This document shows positions 1-11,331 of a DNA stretch of 54,091 bases, one piece after another. The DNA lies in contig CAJNOQ010000344.1 of NCBI GenBank assembly GCA_905250885.1, positions 1 through 54,091 on the forward strand, given 5' to 3'. How positions within the stretch are numbered: position 1 is the stretch's first letter; each line of letters begins with the position of its first letter. The notes below the pieces were generated by a model, which saw nothing but the letters and a program-made list of their open reading frames with translations, made no database searches and had not been told where the DNA came from. Both the position numbers and the translations under genes were made by a program. Source of the DNA: Didymodactylos carnosus. Taxonomy: Eukaryota; Rotifera; Eurotatoria; Philodinida; Philodinidae.

Positions 1-844
1 AAGAAAACATAAAATTAGATTGTACTAGAGTTATTTGATGTAAGCAGAAAGACCGATATCATAACGGGAAACAGGAAAAACTTTTCTTGAGCTAGGCTGG
101 GCAACACTGACTTTACAGCTGAGCTTTTTTCTGTCAAAGTTGGAATTGAGTTTGAGTGGAGCAGAGCTAAATATGATTCAAAACTATATTTTCTATACAA
201 AAAAGTTTTTTTTCTGAAAATTTGACAGAGATTTATACTGAAAACTTTTACTGAAATTTTTTTATTTTAGAAACATCCGTTGAGTTACTCGATGGAGCTT
301 TTGCAAAGATCATGAATTCGGTGTTTATCTTTAAATTCTGAAGCTTAGTGTCAAAACGACCCAATCCTTTTAAAATTCCATAAAGAATATTTTCCTGATC
401 AGAATTTAATAGAGCTTCTTCCACGATGAACCCCTGGAGTTTGCCGCAGAGACGCCTTACAGTCAGCATCCAGGCGAACTTTTGGCCAAAAATTAAAAGT
501 CTGCGTTTTCCAGATTCGAAAAGGAGTGAATACATTTTGATAGATGACCTATTGAATGGCGAAAGAGTTTTTGTTTTAGGTGGTAAGGAACGTGGGAAAA
601 CACTTAGCCAAAAATAGGCCTAAAAACAGTGGGATTTTCGGTAAAAATTTTTCAATAAAATTGAAGAAATTTGAATCTGAAAGTCAATCAGCATATGAAA
701 CTAGAACTGTTCGACTATCGATTACCAAAAAAAGTTTCTGTTTTGGACTGAAACCTCCGAGGCAAAAAAATTTAGTTTCCGCGCTAACAACGTTTTCATA
801 GTGATGTAGTTAGTATAACGAATGCGCCAAGTTATGCCATGCTT
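1..844. other. Intergenic, no gene recognised
   Basis: This stretch is AT-rich with short open frames on both strands that overlap each other and show no recognisable domain, splice pattern or codon bias. I see no RNA gene. The inverted-repeat arm described next starts near its right end. Confidence 0.5.
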
Positions 845-1250
845 TAAACTGATTTTGTCAAAATGTTCTTCTGTCTATCTCACATCTATACAGTTAGTAT
901 AAATTAGCATAAATGTTCCTGGGCTTTGCTGTAGGTTTTCCCCAAACCCTAGCTTTTCATTTAAAATCTTTTGCGCAGATCAGGAGCACTTTTAAGAAAA
1001 CGTTAGATTATATTCGGAATCAGCGTGTCGAGTTGCATCGAACCATGTATGACACAATAAGTTTGGAATTCAGAAAAATATCGATCGAAATCTTTTCCTC
1101 TGAACCAGCAAGATTGATTTTTCGAAAAAAAGTGATTTTTTTCTAAAACCATTTATTTTTTCTTGTAGAGCCTCAGAGATAGCGAAACAATGATAATTAT
1201 TCATGAGAAAACGGTTTACGAGCAAAAAATTCTGATGTCTGCCTGCTATC
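845..1250 (+). repeat. Left arm of a diverged inverted-repeat pair
   Basis: This sequence matches the reverse complement of about 2573-2945. Landmarks shared by the two arms include GCAGGCAGACATCAGAATTT (inner end), the block around TCGAGTTGCATCGAACCATG, and the segment around AACCAGCAAGATTGATTTTT. The arms are clearly diverged, with many substitutions and small indels. They could be two copies of one element in opposite orientation or the ends of one foldback element about 2.1 kb long. Boundaries are approximate. Confidence 0.7.
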
Positions 1251-1781
1251 AGAAAAATGCTCACTGTGCGCCTGTAACATTGATTAAAATTTCATAGAGG
1301 CACCTATCATCTAAAAGATCGTAATGCTATACTGTAAAAAGAAAGATGTCCTAGTGTAGTAGTTACATTTTTATGCGATGGATTGGGCATAAATTTCCAG
1401 CACATTTCGGATGTGCTGTGTTTCTAAGTATATGTGTCATTTAATATGACTAATTCTTCGAAAATATTCTCTTTTTTCTAAAGATTTTAGTTTTATATGT
1501 AGACATGCTATCACAATGCAAAGAGGTGCATGGAAAGAGACCAGGATATATTAGAATGTGTTGATATTTACAAAGTACATTCTATCAAAGACACAATTTC
1601 GAGCACAACTGGTATGCTCATTCTACAGAGGTAATGTTCAATGTGTCTCATCCTACGATGCTTATTACAAGGACACATTTGAGAGCATATCCAATGTGTC
1701 GGCTCACAAGACATTTATAGAAGTGCCAATGTACATAGTACTTTTCCCAAGTGGTATTTCAAACGTGTCGTCTGCCACAGT

Positions 1782-1920
1782 CAGCGTTTTCGACATAACT
1801 TTCGCATGGTGGAGGAAGTTTTATGAAGCAACTGGGAGTAATTTTTCAATGAACGGAGTAATTTTTTTCAAACAAGGTGGGAGAATTCTCCCACCTTCCC
1901 CCACCTAATCGAAAACGCTG
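1782..1920. mobile_element. 139-bp MITE with target-site duplication
   Basis: The element starts with CAGCGTTTTCGA and ends with the exact reverse complement TCGAAAACGCTG, giving 12-bp terminal inverted repeats. It is flanked by GCCACAGT on the left (1774-1781) and GCCACAGC on the right (1921-1928), a 7-of-8 direct repeat as expected for a target-site duplication. The 8-bp size would fit hAT- or P-type transposition (inference). The inside contains a second small palindrome, GGTGGGAGAATTCTCCCACC at about 1877-1896. No coding capacity. A related longer copy lies at 26044-26328. Confidence 0.8.
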
Positions 1921-2572
1921 GCCACAGCACAATCTGAAAATGGTCTGTTCTTTTTACAGTGCATATGAATTATTTTTATATTAACTTTCGAAATTTCGTT
2001 TCTGTTAACGTTCGTTTATTGTACAACTCTATTTCGACTGACGATAGAAAAGTTTCTATTCCTTGCGTACACAGAAAATAAGATCAATTGTTAATATTGT
2101 ATTCCATTGAGACCAAGTTTTTTTGTATTTTTTCAATGTTATGTGCATTATTCATGAGCACAAAATAATATGTCGAACACTTAATTTGAACTACATAGGC
2201 ATTCTCTTCTGTTCTTTCTACACAATTTGTAACAATAACACTAAACAGTTTATATACGTTATAGTAAGATCAACTTTCAAAACTTTTTTCTTTTTCTCGT
2301 CTTTTTTTAATCAAAAAACGTATCTGTTTGTATGTGTGTGATTTTCATCATCTTTCAACATAAAAGAGTCGATGTATAAAAAAAGGTGTTGCGGAAGTAA
2401 ATAGAAAAAAACAATAGTGAGCAGTTCTTTTGTGAGTGTTGCTGAGAGCCATAGTTTAATCGCATGCTCATCTAACGAAATTATACTAAGTTTGTACATA
2501 ATGGTTTATCACTAGAAATATTCTAAAGCATTGAGTTTAAGGAAGCAGAATAAGGTATTTTTATACTCTCGT

Positions 2573-2945
2573 CACAGCAGGCAGACATCAGAATTTTTTC
2601 CTGAAACCATAATCACGCAGTTATCTCTGATACTTTTCAAGAAAAAGTAAACGGTTTAAGAAAAAAATTGATCTTGCTGGTTCATAGGAAAAAATTTTGA
2701 TGGATATTTTTCGATCCCAAACTTATTGTGTCGTACATGGTTCAATGCAACTCGACACGCTGATTCCGAGTATGATTTTATTTTTCCTTAAAAGTGTTCC
2801 TCAATTGAGAAAAATAGATTTTAGCTGAAAAACCAAGGTTTTTTGGAAAATCTTCTGTACGCTCTAGAAACACTTGTGCTAAATTATGCTATCTTCATAG
2901 ATGTAGTACATACAGACAAGCATATTGACTGAATCTGAGCACCTT
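2573..2945 (-). repeat. Right arm of a diverged inverted-repeat pair
   Basis: Reverse-complement partner of 845-1250. Similarity runs from the GCAGGCAGACATCAGAATTT landmark outward to about the CATAGATGTAGTACATAC region. The stretch between the arms (1251-2572) contains the 139-bp MITE and no convincing gene. Confidence 0.7.
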
Positions 2946-4065
2946 TTGGGTCCGTGAAAAATTCTGGAACTTCAGTACACTGAGCACAACTGTAAGGAAA
3001 ATCAACTAGCGTGAAAAACAATGTTATTTCTCACAAAGTATAGGTTGAAACTAAAACCTTTTTCCATGGTTGTATAGCTAAATGAGTCTAGATTCATAAT
3101 CTGTATCACTTTTACTTTAAATTTCATCGGATTTCATAAAAAATGTTTTACTTCTTGCCTCTGTGTTACGAGGTTAATTTTTGAATGTGACTTTTCACGC
3201 TCCTTAGCACTAGGAACAAAACTTTTTATGGTATTAAATAGCCCATAGATCAAAGTGTATATTACACTATTTGAATCCAGAAAAAGCTCATTTTCAATTT
3301 TCCGATGAGTGTCCGCCTAGATGTCCAATGTGCTCGTATTCTTAGCCGACAGTCCAATTTGAACCCTAATCCTTACTCTGTATCACTGGGAAGCGTTTCA
3401 CTGTATACTTCTAGCATTGATTTGCATACCATAAAAAATGGTAATTGTGACTTCAACGAGAAACTTCAAGTGCCTGAATATATTTAATAAGACAAAATTT
3501 TATCATCAAATATTTGAACATTTTAGCAAACTGTTACGGACAGTTTTTAACTGTTGCATCAGTTTTAACATATCGCTGTGAATATTTAAAGGACTCATAT
3601 TATTGCCACATTCATTATCAGAATTACTTTTATTTAGATAGGACTATAGCTTTAAACATGTCTCTCCAAAATAAGACGTTCAGCTTCTCTGTGTGATTTT
3701 TTATTACTGGCTTACAACATTTTTCTCTAATAATCAAAATCGATTATAAGTAGTCCGCACATCTCGACGTTGTTCGAATACAACATGAAGTAAAATTTTT
3801 ATTATTATTTATATTCCAGTAATAATGATTTTAACTGAAATAAGTTAGAAATGAAGAATTATCTAGGACAAAAGAAAAAAAATTATATGTAAACGTTAAT
3901 TTTAGTTATACTAGGAAGAATTTTGTTATCAAATCACTGGCCATGAAATGATATTGAAAAATTAAATGTTCATAAACAATGAATCGGCCGATTTATTTTA
4001 TTAGCTCAAGGCATTTGCAACAATATTTTGTTTGTTTAATGTTTAATTGTTTACTTTTCTAGACA
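2946..4065. other. Upstream region of KChIP-like gene
   Basis: AT-rich, with short chance open frames only. The right end has a pyrimidine-rich run followed by AG at 4061-4062, a splice acceptor placed 3 bases before the proposed start codon of the KChIP-like gene. An upstream 5' exon was not recognised, so the acceptor may serve a distant 5'UTR exon or a spliced leader. Confidence 0.5.
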
Positions 4066-7000
4066 ATGAACGCCATTAGATCAGTTGCAGTCCGTAGTAC
4101 CGATGTACATAGAAAAAATGGTCCAAGTGGTATGTAAATTCTGCTGCAGTATTTTGCCTGTATGATTAGTAAAAGAGTGCTCTAGTGTAAAAAGACACAT
4201 TTTCTCGAAAATAGAAGCACGTCAATTTAAAGTATAAAAAAGTTTTAATCTTGTCCAATAGGTTTTCTTCTTTATAATTAGAAGTCATACGACCTTCAGA
4301 AACGCTTGAGTTGTGATTTAACACAGTTCAAACAGTTCAATAACTCGTTTTACCTTGAAATGCACCCTCAAAACAATCTGATGTCAGGATCTCTTCAACG
4401 AACATAAATGTCAAATTTAAAGACTTCTCATTTTTAAGAAAAAAGTCTATTATATAGCACTGTACTTTAGAAATACTTTTTTATGCTTGGAATCGACATA
4501 TTTTTGGAGAAACCATATGATCACCCAACATATTTTCTAAAGATAATGGCCTAATTTTAGTTTTTTTTATGTTAGTTTTTTATGGTAAATAAAGGAGATT
4601 TTGAAGACTGTAAAGTTGAAGTTTTTCTTTACCATCGTGCTGTTGTAGCAACCTGTTTAATTAATTTGTCAACTTTCAGCTATTAAGATTAAGAAAAAGG
4701 CTTGGAGATATAATCGCGGTTATTTTTTATACTTATTTCTTAATAATTACTGCATATATGATGGAATCCAAGGTTCTAAACAACTTTGTTATTTGGTATA
4801 GTATCGTAGTCAATTGTTTCTAAGATACGGTAAAAATTTGTTTCTGAGAACTCATGTTTTTCCATGGGCTTTCTCTTCTTAGGACAACTTATACGACAAC
4901 TTATACGCGTGCTTCGTTTTATCTTAATGCATAAAAATGGAAAAAAGAAAAAGTTGAGTATATGTGATTGTGTATTATCATGAATTTAAACAACAATGGG
5001 TTCCAAATCGTACGGTAGAGAGAAGAAGATTCAGACTACAGAATGAAATACTTTTGAACTGGTCATCTCTTAGACTTGACTAACAGGGATTCGTTGCTTG
5101 AAACTCCATATAAATGAATAGAAATCTCATGCGCGCCGGAGAAGTGTCTTTTAAACCGGGAGTGAAGTGAAAAGAGGCACTCGCATGTATCTCTTTGTAT
5201 TTTGGATGAGACGCAATATTTTCAGAAGATTTTTTGTATCAACGTATAGAGAAATGTTTGATCCACCATAACTGTTGCCTGCCTAATGCTCTTACATTGC
5301 ACAATAAAGACATAGATGTGGTTTCGTCGACAAAAATAATTAACTTCAGAAAGGTAACTAACTTCTACCAATTCTGTAAAAAAGTTAAATATATGTCCAT
5401 TTTTGTTCTTACTCTCAGGGGTGTCTATCTTGTGGGATGTTTGAGGCGCAGTGCCTCAAACAAAAGTAAGGTGTACGCTTTTTTGCGGTAGAAATTAATT
5501 TTCAGGTGGTACACTGAGAGATTGAATCTACGAGGTGGTACAAAATGTCTCAGATATATAGGTGAGGATAGACGTCGCTGCTTACTCTGAAACCTATGCT
5601 AAGCGTACAACATTAACTCATTCTAAACTATTTTCCTAACAATTATGATAGTTACAGTTTTACAGCTAACTGTAACTGGTGCGTGCCTACTTACGATGGA
5701 TATTCGTTGAGGTTTGATAATGCCGAAGATGAATGGAAAACATAGGTGATTAGGGTTGCAAAAGTTCAGCGTTCCTTTTTAATGTTTACTTTGAACGTGA
5801 ACGCTAAACCACGTTGGCGTTCCTTGAACGGGAACGCGAGTGTTCTGGTGAACGGGAACTTTACTTTATATGAACGGTGTTGATCTTGTGTAGGATGAAT
5901 AGTACTGCAAAACGTTATATAGCAATTTCAGCTAGTACTAGAGTAAGTGGAACAGTTTTCTCCGTTGCCAATTGTATTTAGTGAAAAATCAACACTCATC
6001 AGCTTCCAAAAGGGTTACGATAATAAAGGAAAAAGTATGTAGTTACGGAAATGGTTTGGACCAAGGAATCGGTGCAACTGCAAGAAAAACTAATCTCCTG
6101 GTCAGAAAATCGGCGATCTGTTCTGGAAGAATCAATGCCTTGATCAGAGAATCAATAACTATCCTTGTTACATTGCAATAATCTGGTCACTGCCCTGAGC
6201 AGACCATCTGATCGTTCACTAGAGTTTCTATTGATAAGATAAGACCAAGCTGAAATATATATTCTTACTACACTACAAGTACGAATTTCATATTTACTTC
6301 AGACAATATGAACACCGTCCATATAAAAAAAATCTCGTGTAGGGTTTATCTTGACGTTCTGAAGTAGTTTCAGATCGATTCTGAGTGAATTCTAAATTTT
6401 TTGACCTTAAAAATGGGCAAAACTGAGTTAACTCTTTCGAAACAATAACCTAGTTTTCCAATATCTAAAACAAAGTCAAGCTTTGCGAGGAATTTGGAAA
6501 AGGCTTTTTCCGTAGTACCATATATCTTAGCCTTCGCTATCGAATGACGAAATCAGATGTCTATATCTCCTTTCATTTAACCGTTATTCAAAAAAACGGC
6601 AGAATGCCTTCTAAAATTAATAAACTTTCATAATTCCTAGTTTTCCAGAAACTCTTTTGAAAGTCGTAAGGATGACGAGAAAATGTTCTGTCAGAACATA
6701 TAATGGCCCAAGGTCAACATTTTCTTCTTGTTGTATCCAACAAAAGTTTATGAATCTAGGCTTCCATTATATACTAGCAAAAAAAATTATTTGTTTTGAT
6801 CTTGAACAACTCTTGAAGACAAAGCATATAATTTTTCAAGCTAACAGATTTTCTGTTTTTCATGTAGAAGTTATTTATATTCATACAAAAACATTTCTAA
6901 TAAAAATGATGGTCATGTTCGGAATCAAATGCGTGACATTTCATCTACTGATGTATAATATAATAATATTTGCGTGCAAAAAAAGTTAGTCGAAAATTTC

Positions 7001-8602
7001 TGTCTTTATGATTTTTCGAAATAAAATAGTCTTTTTTTTCAAACGTTTATTTTTCGTTGATAATTCAATATGAAAAAGAATTTTATGCACAAAAAAGTCT
7101 AAATTCGTTTCACCAACTGAAATTGTCCACTGTATTCCTCTGACGCTATCATTATTTCACAAAAAGTTTTATCATGTATTTCGGAGGTGTGAATGCATAC
7201 AACTTTATAATCACTCATAGTCCCTATTTTTTTCATGTTCATTATATAATTAATATGAACTTATCGTTTTACTTCCTGTCATGAGATTTAAGATTAAGAT
7301 ATATTTAACATTCTATTTTTTTCAAAATTGTACAGAAAACAAAAAAAATTAATTGTGTAGAAAAGTGTTGTTGACGTTAAATAATTTCTTTTATTTTTAT
7401 TTAGAAAATTTATCTGTTATTTGTACTTATCGACCAAAAGCATCTATAACAGAATTAATGCGAATAACAAAATTTCAAAAAGATGAATTACAACATTTAT
7501 ATCGAAGTTTCAAACAAGTAAATGATAATTTTACAAATGTTTATGATCCTCCAAAAACAAAACAAAAGAAAATTTTTTATCGTTTTTTGGCAACTAAAAA
7601 TAATAGATGATTAGGAAATGTAGGATCTATAAATGTTGCTATGAATAATAAGACACAAAAAGAAAAAAAAGAAGAGAAAACTGTAAATAAAACATTAATG
7701 ACATACTATCATAAAGTCCCATCACGCTAAATCAGTGCAGCTCTTGAAAATAAAAATGAATTGGATATAATTTTTTTAAATAATAACAAACGTAATTTGT
7801 TAATCATTTTTAGGAATGTCCTGCGGGAACTGTGACCAAAGAAAAGTTTACTAGTGTATTCTCAGTTATGTTTCCAAATGGAGGTAATTTAAATAGATTT
7901 AATTTTAAAATATAAATACTCACGATATTCTGTTATATAGCATCTTATAGATATATATCATTTTTATTTCAAAATATTGATCGAGATAATGATGGTATTA
8001 TCACTTTTGAGGTATAAAAAAAAAAACATATTCATTTGACAAATAAACTGTTGAATGATCAAGTAATCATCTTATTTTCAGGAGTTTGTTCTTACTCTTT
8101 CTCTACTTGCTCATGGTACCATCGAAGATAGACTTAGTTGGGTATTTAATCTTTATGATGTAAACAAAGATGGAAAAATTAGTCGACGTGTACGTCTAAT
8201 AAAATAGAAAATAAATATATCAATTATATAATAAATTTCTAATTTTCTTTTATAGGATTTAGCTGAACTAATTGAGTCTGTGTTTAATCTAATGATTCCT
8301 GCTCGAAAGTTGGATCTAGTTCATATTTCAAATAATATTGAACAACGTACAAATGATTTATTTGAGGTAAACGTATTTCGATTATAATATCCATGATTTC
8401 TCGTTTTTTCTTTTGTGTTTATTTAGAAATGGGATGTAAATCGAAATGGTGTAATATCGTTAAGTGATTTTTTAATGGTCTGTTTGCAGGTTAGTAACAA
8501 TAGAGAAGGCGTATCAGATTTTTTTATTTCGTTTTTGTTCTATTGTAGGATGATACAATGATGAAATCAATGAACGCTCTTAATAATGATATTTTTTCGT
8601 AA
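4066..8602 (+). CDS. KChIP-like EF-hand calcium sensor
   Basis: Predicted neuronal calcium-sensor protein of the Kv-channel-interacting (KChIP/calsenilin) family, which binds the N-terminus of Kv4 channels and adjusts their gating. Exons: 4066-4129, 7405-7517, 7814-7883, 7941-8011, 8082-8189, 8256-8366, 8427-8489, 8549-8602; phases agree and the total is 654 bases (217 aa), a normal family length. The degenerate EF-1 region carries the family ECPAG motif (residues 60-64). EF-2 loop is residues 96-107 (DRDNDGIITFEE), EF-3 is 132-143 (DVNKDGKISRRD), EF-4 is 182-193 (DVNRNGVISLSD). The stretch GTIEDRLSWVFNLYD is close to the KChIP signature before EF-3. EF-3 and EF-4 end in Asp instead of Glu at loop position 12. 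Exon 1 (21 aa) is chosen by phase match and a nearby acceptor and is less certain than exons 2-8. Intron 1 is 3.3 kb and contains a transposon remnant; other introns are 57-296 bases. Confidence 0.85.
5757..6331 (+). mobile_element. Truncated copy of a GCGTTCC-type inverted-repeat element
   Basis: Starts TGCAAAAGTTCAGCGTTCC and aligns through its length with the element at 28398-29046, including a shared central block that ends with an open frame reading ...LIRES...LQ in both copies. Similarity stops near 6331, just before the right terminal repeats present in the other copy, so this copy lacks its right end. It lies inside intron 1 of the KChIP-like gene. The subterminal part contains repeated GAACG/CGTTC motifs. 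It looks like a nonautonomous DNA element; the common short frame is probably not a gene. Confidence 0.75.
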
Positions 8603-10288
8603 TATGTCGATTGATTTTTGTTTGTTTGTTTGTTTTATTAGTGAATTAATAAATAAAAACAAAAAGTTAAATGAATTTTAGGAATTTTAAAACGTACATT
8701 GTCAAACACGGACGATAATTAATATTACAGGTAAGAGCAAAATATTCTTTGACTAATCATAAAGAGAAGAGACGTAAAAGAAATTAAATTGAATAATTAC
8801 TGATTAAGTATAGTAGGGACAAGGATTTAAAAGATAACAGAATTGCGTTCGAAAAAATAACGATTGTTTTATTAATGGAAAATATCCAGATGTAAAGCTA
8901 ACGGAATAAAAAGAATCCGAAAAGATCATAAAACTGAAAACTAAAAATTTTTTCAAGTTTTGATGTAGGAAATAAAAACCTGAAAAGATAACAATTTTTT
9001 ACGTTGTAAACAAAAGTGATGTAAAACTCGAATTAAGAATGTAACTGAACGATCTTTTATGCTCTGATATTTTATCAAACTTTTAACTTGTTTCGGGGTT
9101 ATGCTGATAGTTAGATGATCAATCACCAATTCACATTGAATTTGCGTTTCAGACAATCTATTACCGACATCTATAGTGGCTTAAAAAAAAATTTATTAAA
9201 AAATTAAAAAAATAAATAAATAAAAAAATTAAAATTATTCGTCCACCTTTATTTTTATTTCTTCTCTTCAATTATAACACCTAAAATAAATTTTGGAAAA
9301 AGATCTGAACAGCTACATTTTCAGGTGTATATAAGGTTTCATCGAAATTTCTGAAACCAGAATCTACCAGAGCTTGCCAAGTGACTTTATTTGACTTGGT
9401 CGAAAATTTTTTTTGGGTGTGACTTGACTTGAGAGATTTGTTTTTGTGATCGTTCATGAAAAGATTTTCAAGTCAAGTCATTTCTAGTAGTAAGAGATTT
9501 CCGTTTAAATTAGGCATTTTTTACCATGAAACAGCGTTTCTGAAACAATAAAAACTGTCTCTCATCAAAAGGCGCGAGCAAATCTTACGTTCTGCCTATT
9601 AGACTTGTCTTGGAGGAAAAATTTTCTCATCTCGATTTGACTTGACTTGAAAATTCTTTTAGTGACACGTGTTTCTAACATTACCAGTACGCCTTTGTTC
9701 CAAAGCGTACGGTACGCAAAACTAAATTGAAAATACGCTCTGATATACGTTTTGTGCTTGATTCCAAAAAACTTTCTGGAAAAAAAATACGCTTTGAGTT
9801 TTGTAAGGCTTTAAAGAAGAAGAATAGCATTTGACCACTTGCTATTAAGTGATTTATTTTTAGATAGAAATGAACGTGAAAAAGCCGTTTAGAACACTCG
9901 ATAATTTTATTTTCAAACCATCATCGTCATCACTAATCACAAGATCTTCGACAATCAAACTGTCTCAAACTGATCAAGATGAAGTTGAAAACCAATGAAC
10001 GCCCCTGATTTTATCAGAATCACAATCGAAGTTACCGTTGAATGATTATTATTTATTAGTTAGTTGGACAAACAATGAAATTAGGCACATTATTATCGTT
10101 GTCATTCGACAGTAAGTAATGATTAAAATTTTACTACTTTATTTAAGAACATATTATTTTATTAAGATTCAACTCATGAACAACGATCGGGAAGAATATT
10201 GTGTAATTAAAATTTTGTTGATGAACAGTAAGTTTGATACAATAATACATAGGAATTGTTTTAATGATTCTTCTCTGTATTTCTCTAG
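8603..10288. other. Intergenic, low-complexity and repeats
   Basis: AT-rich, including an A/T-only tract at about 9183-9236. Between about 9380 and 9660 the motif ACTTGACTTG and its complement recur several times in both orientations, a probable degenerate repeat. A 42-codon open frame at 9870-9998 (+) starts MNVKKPFRTLDNFIFKP, which vaguely recalls the N-termini of hAT-type transposases, but it is too short to assign. Confidence 0.45.
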
Positions 10289-11331
10289 ACATCGTTTTGT
10301 TCTTATGACAATGATTAATCGATCGTAGAATGAACAAGTACGAAAACAAATATCTGAACTATTTCATTTTATGACTCACGTTGTTATGTTTTTACTATTT
10401 GCTGAATTTTTGAAAAAGTTGTGGTTATTTATATTCGTGCACCACTTCGGTAATAATTTTTGAGTAGATTAAATAGATGAAAAATTAATATTCATTTTAG
10501 ATGTATTGAAATTCGAAAATGTTATAATGTAACAATTGTATTTGGTTCAATTGAAATAACATTGAAAATAACAGATTGTAAAAATGTATCGATATCAGTT
10601 GTTTGTCGTCGACTTGTTATCAAGTAATTAAAATAAAATATAATTTTATTCTTAAATTAATATATAAACTCAATTCATTCTAGTCAATGTCGTTCATCAT
10701 CATTTTATATTCTTATACCAACTGGTCCACTTGTAAAATTTAATTTGTTAAAATTTATTATTTGCTCTTTATAATAATACATCCTATATTAAACTACCAG
10801 AACATATGGAAAAAATAGAATTATGTAAAAATTTAAATTTATGAAATAAACCACTCATTACACATTCAGCAGGTATGTTTAATACACACTCGTGTACAAT
10901 TACCTTGAAAAAGTCACGAGTTTTTAATCGTAAAAGAAAAATAAATTTCTACTCTATCATATTGTTTAGGATATCGTTCTGATTCACAATCTGATGAAAA
11001 CAATTTGATCCTAGATGATTGTTGGTCCTGATGGTTTTTATCCATTAAGTACCATATGTTCAGAAGATCAACAAAAAGTAATGTATATAATATATTATCC
11101 ATTATTTTTAATTGATATTGATTATTTTCTTTTTATTTTAGAATTATTTTCTTCCATTACCTATTGAATATCAAAATGCTATTGATAAACATCAACAATC
11201 GATATCATTATTAGTAAATGAAATAACGGATACCTAATTAAATCAAGAACAACGATTTTGTTGTTAGATATTTTGAATCTTGGGAAATAAAAAAATTACT
11301 CGATCATTTATCTAGTCTAGTACTCAATTGA
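10289..11331 (+). pseudogene. TBCCD1-like (TBCC domain) pseudogene
   Basis: Remnant of a gene related to TBCC domain-containing protein 1, a centrosome- and cilium-associated protein with a tubulin-cofactor-C beta-helix domain. Visible blocks in family order: HRFVLMTMINRS (10290-10325), IYIRAPLR (10425-10449), then CIEIRKCYNVTIVFGSIEIT and VSVVCRRL-type TBCC core (10501-10623), QCRSSSFYILIPTGPL (from 10684), a YIKLPEHM block, NKPLITHSA, and NYFLPLPIEYQNAI (from 11142) ending with a YFESWEIKKLLDHL block that stops at 11329-11331. Intron borders with GT and AG remain (10450-10500, 10624-10683, an acceptor before 11142). Lesions: TAG at 10326-10328, a frameshift near 10765, TGA where a Trp is expected near 10850, a frameshift near 11020, TAA near 11236, and a frameshift near 11262. 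5' exons are not recognisable. A functional copy elsewhere in the genome is likely but not visible here. Confidence 0.8.

Noticed and set aside
5972..6181. Open frame shared in part with 28621-28803 as a conserved gene
   Set aside because: The shared frame follows from nucleotide similarity of two copies of one transposable element; differences between copies include frame changes, and there is no known domain.
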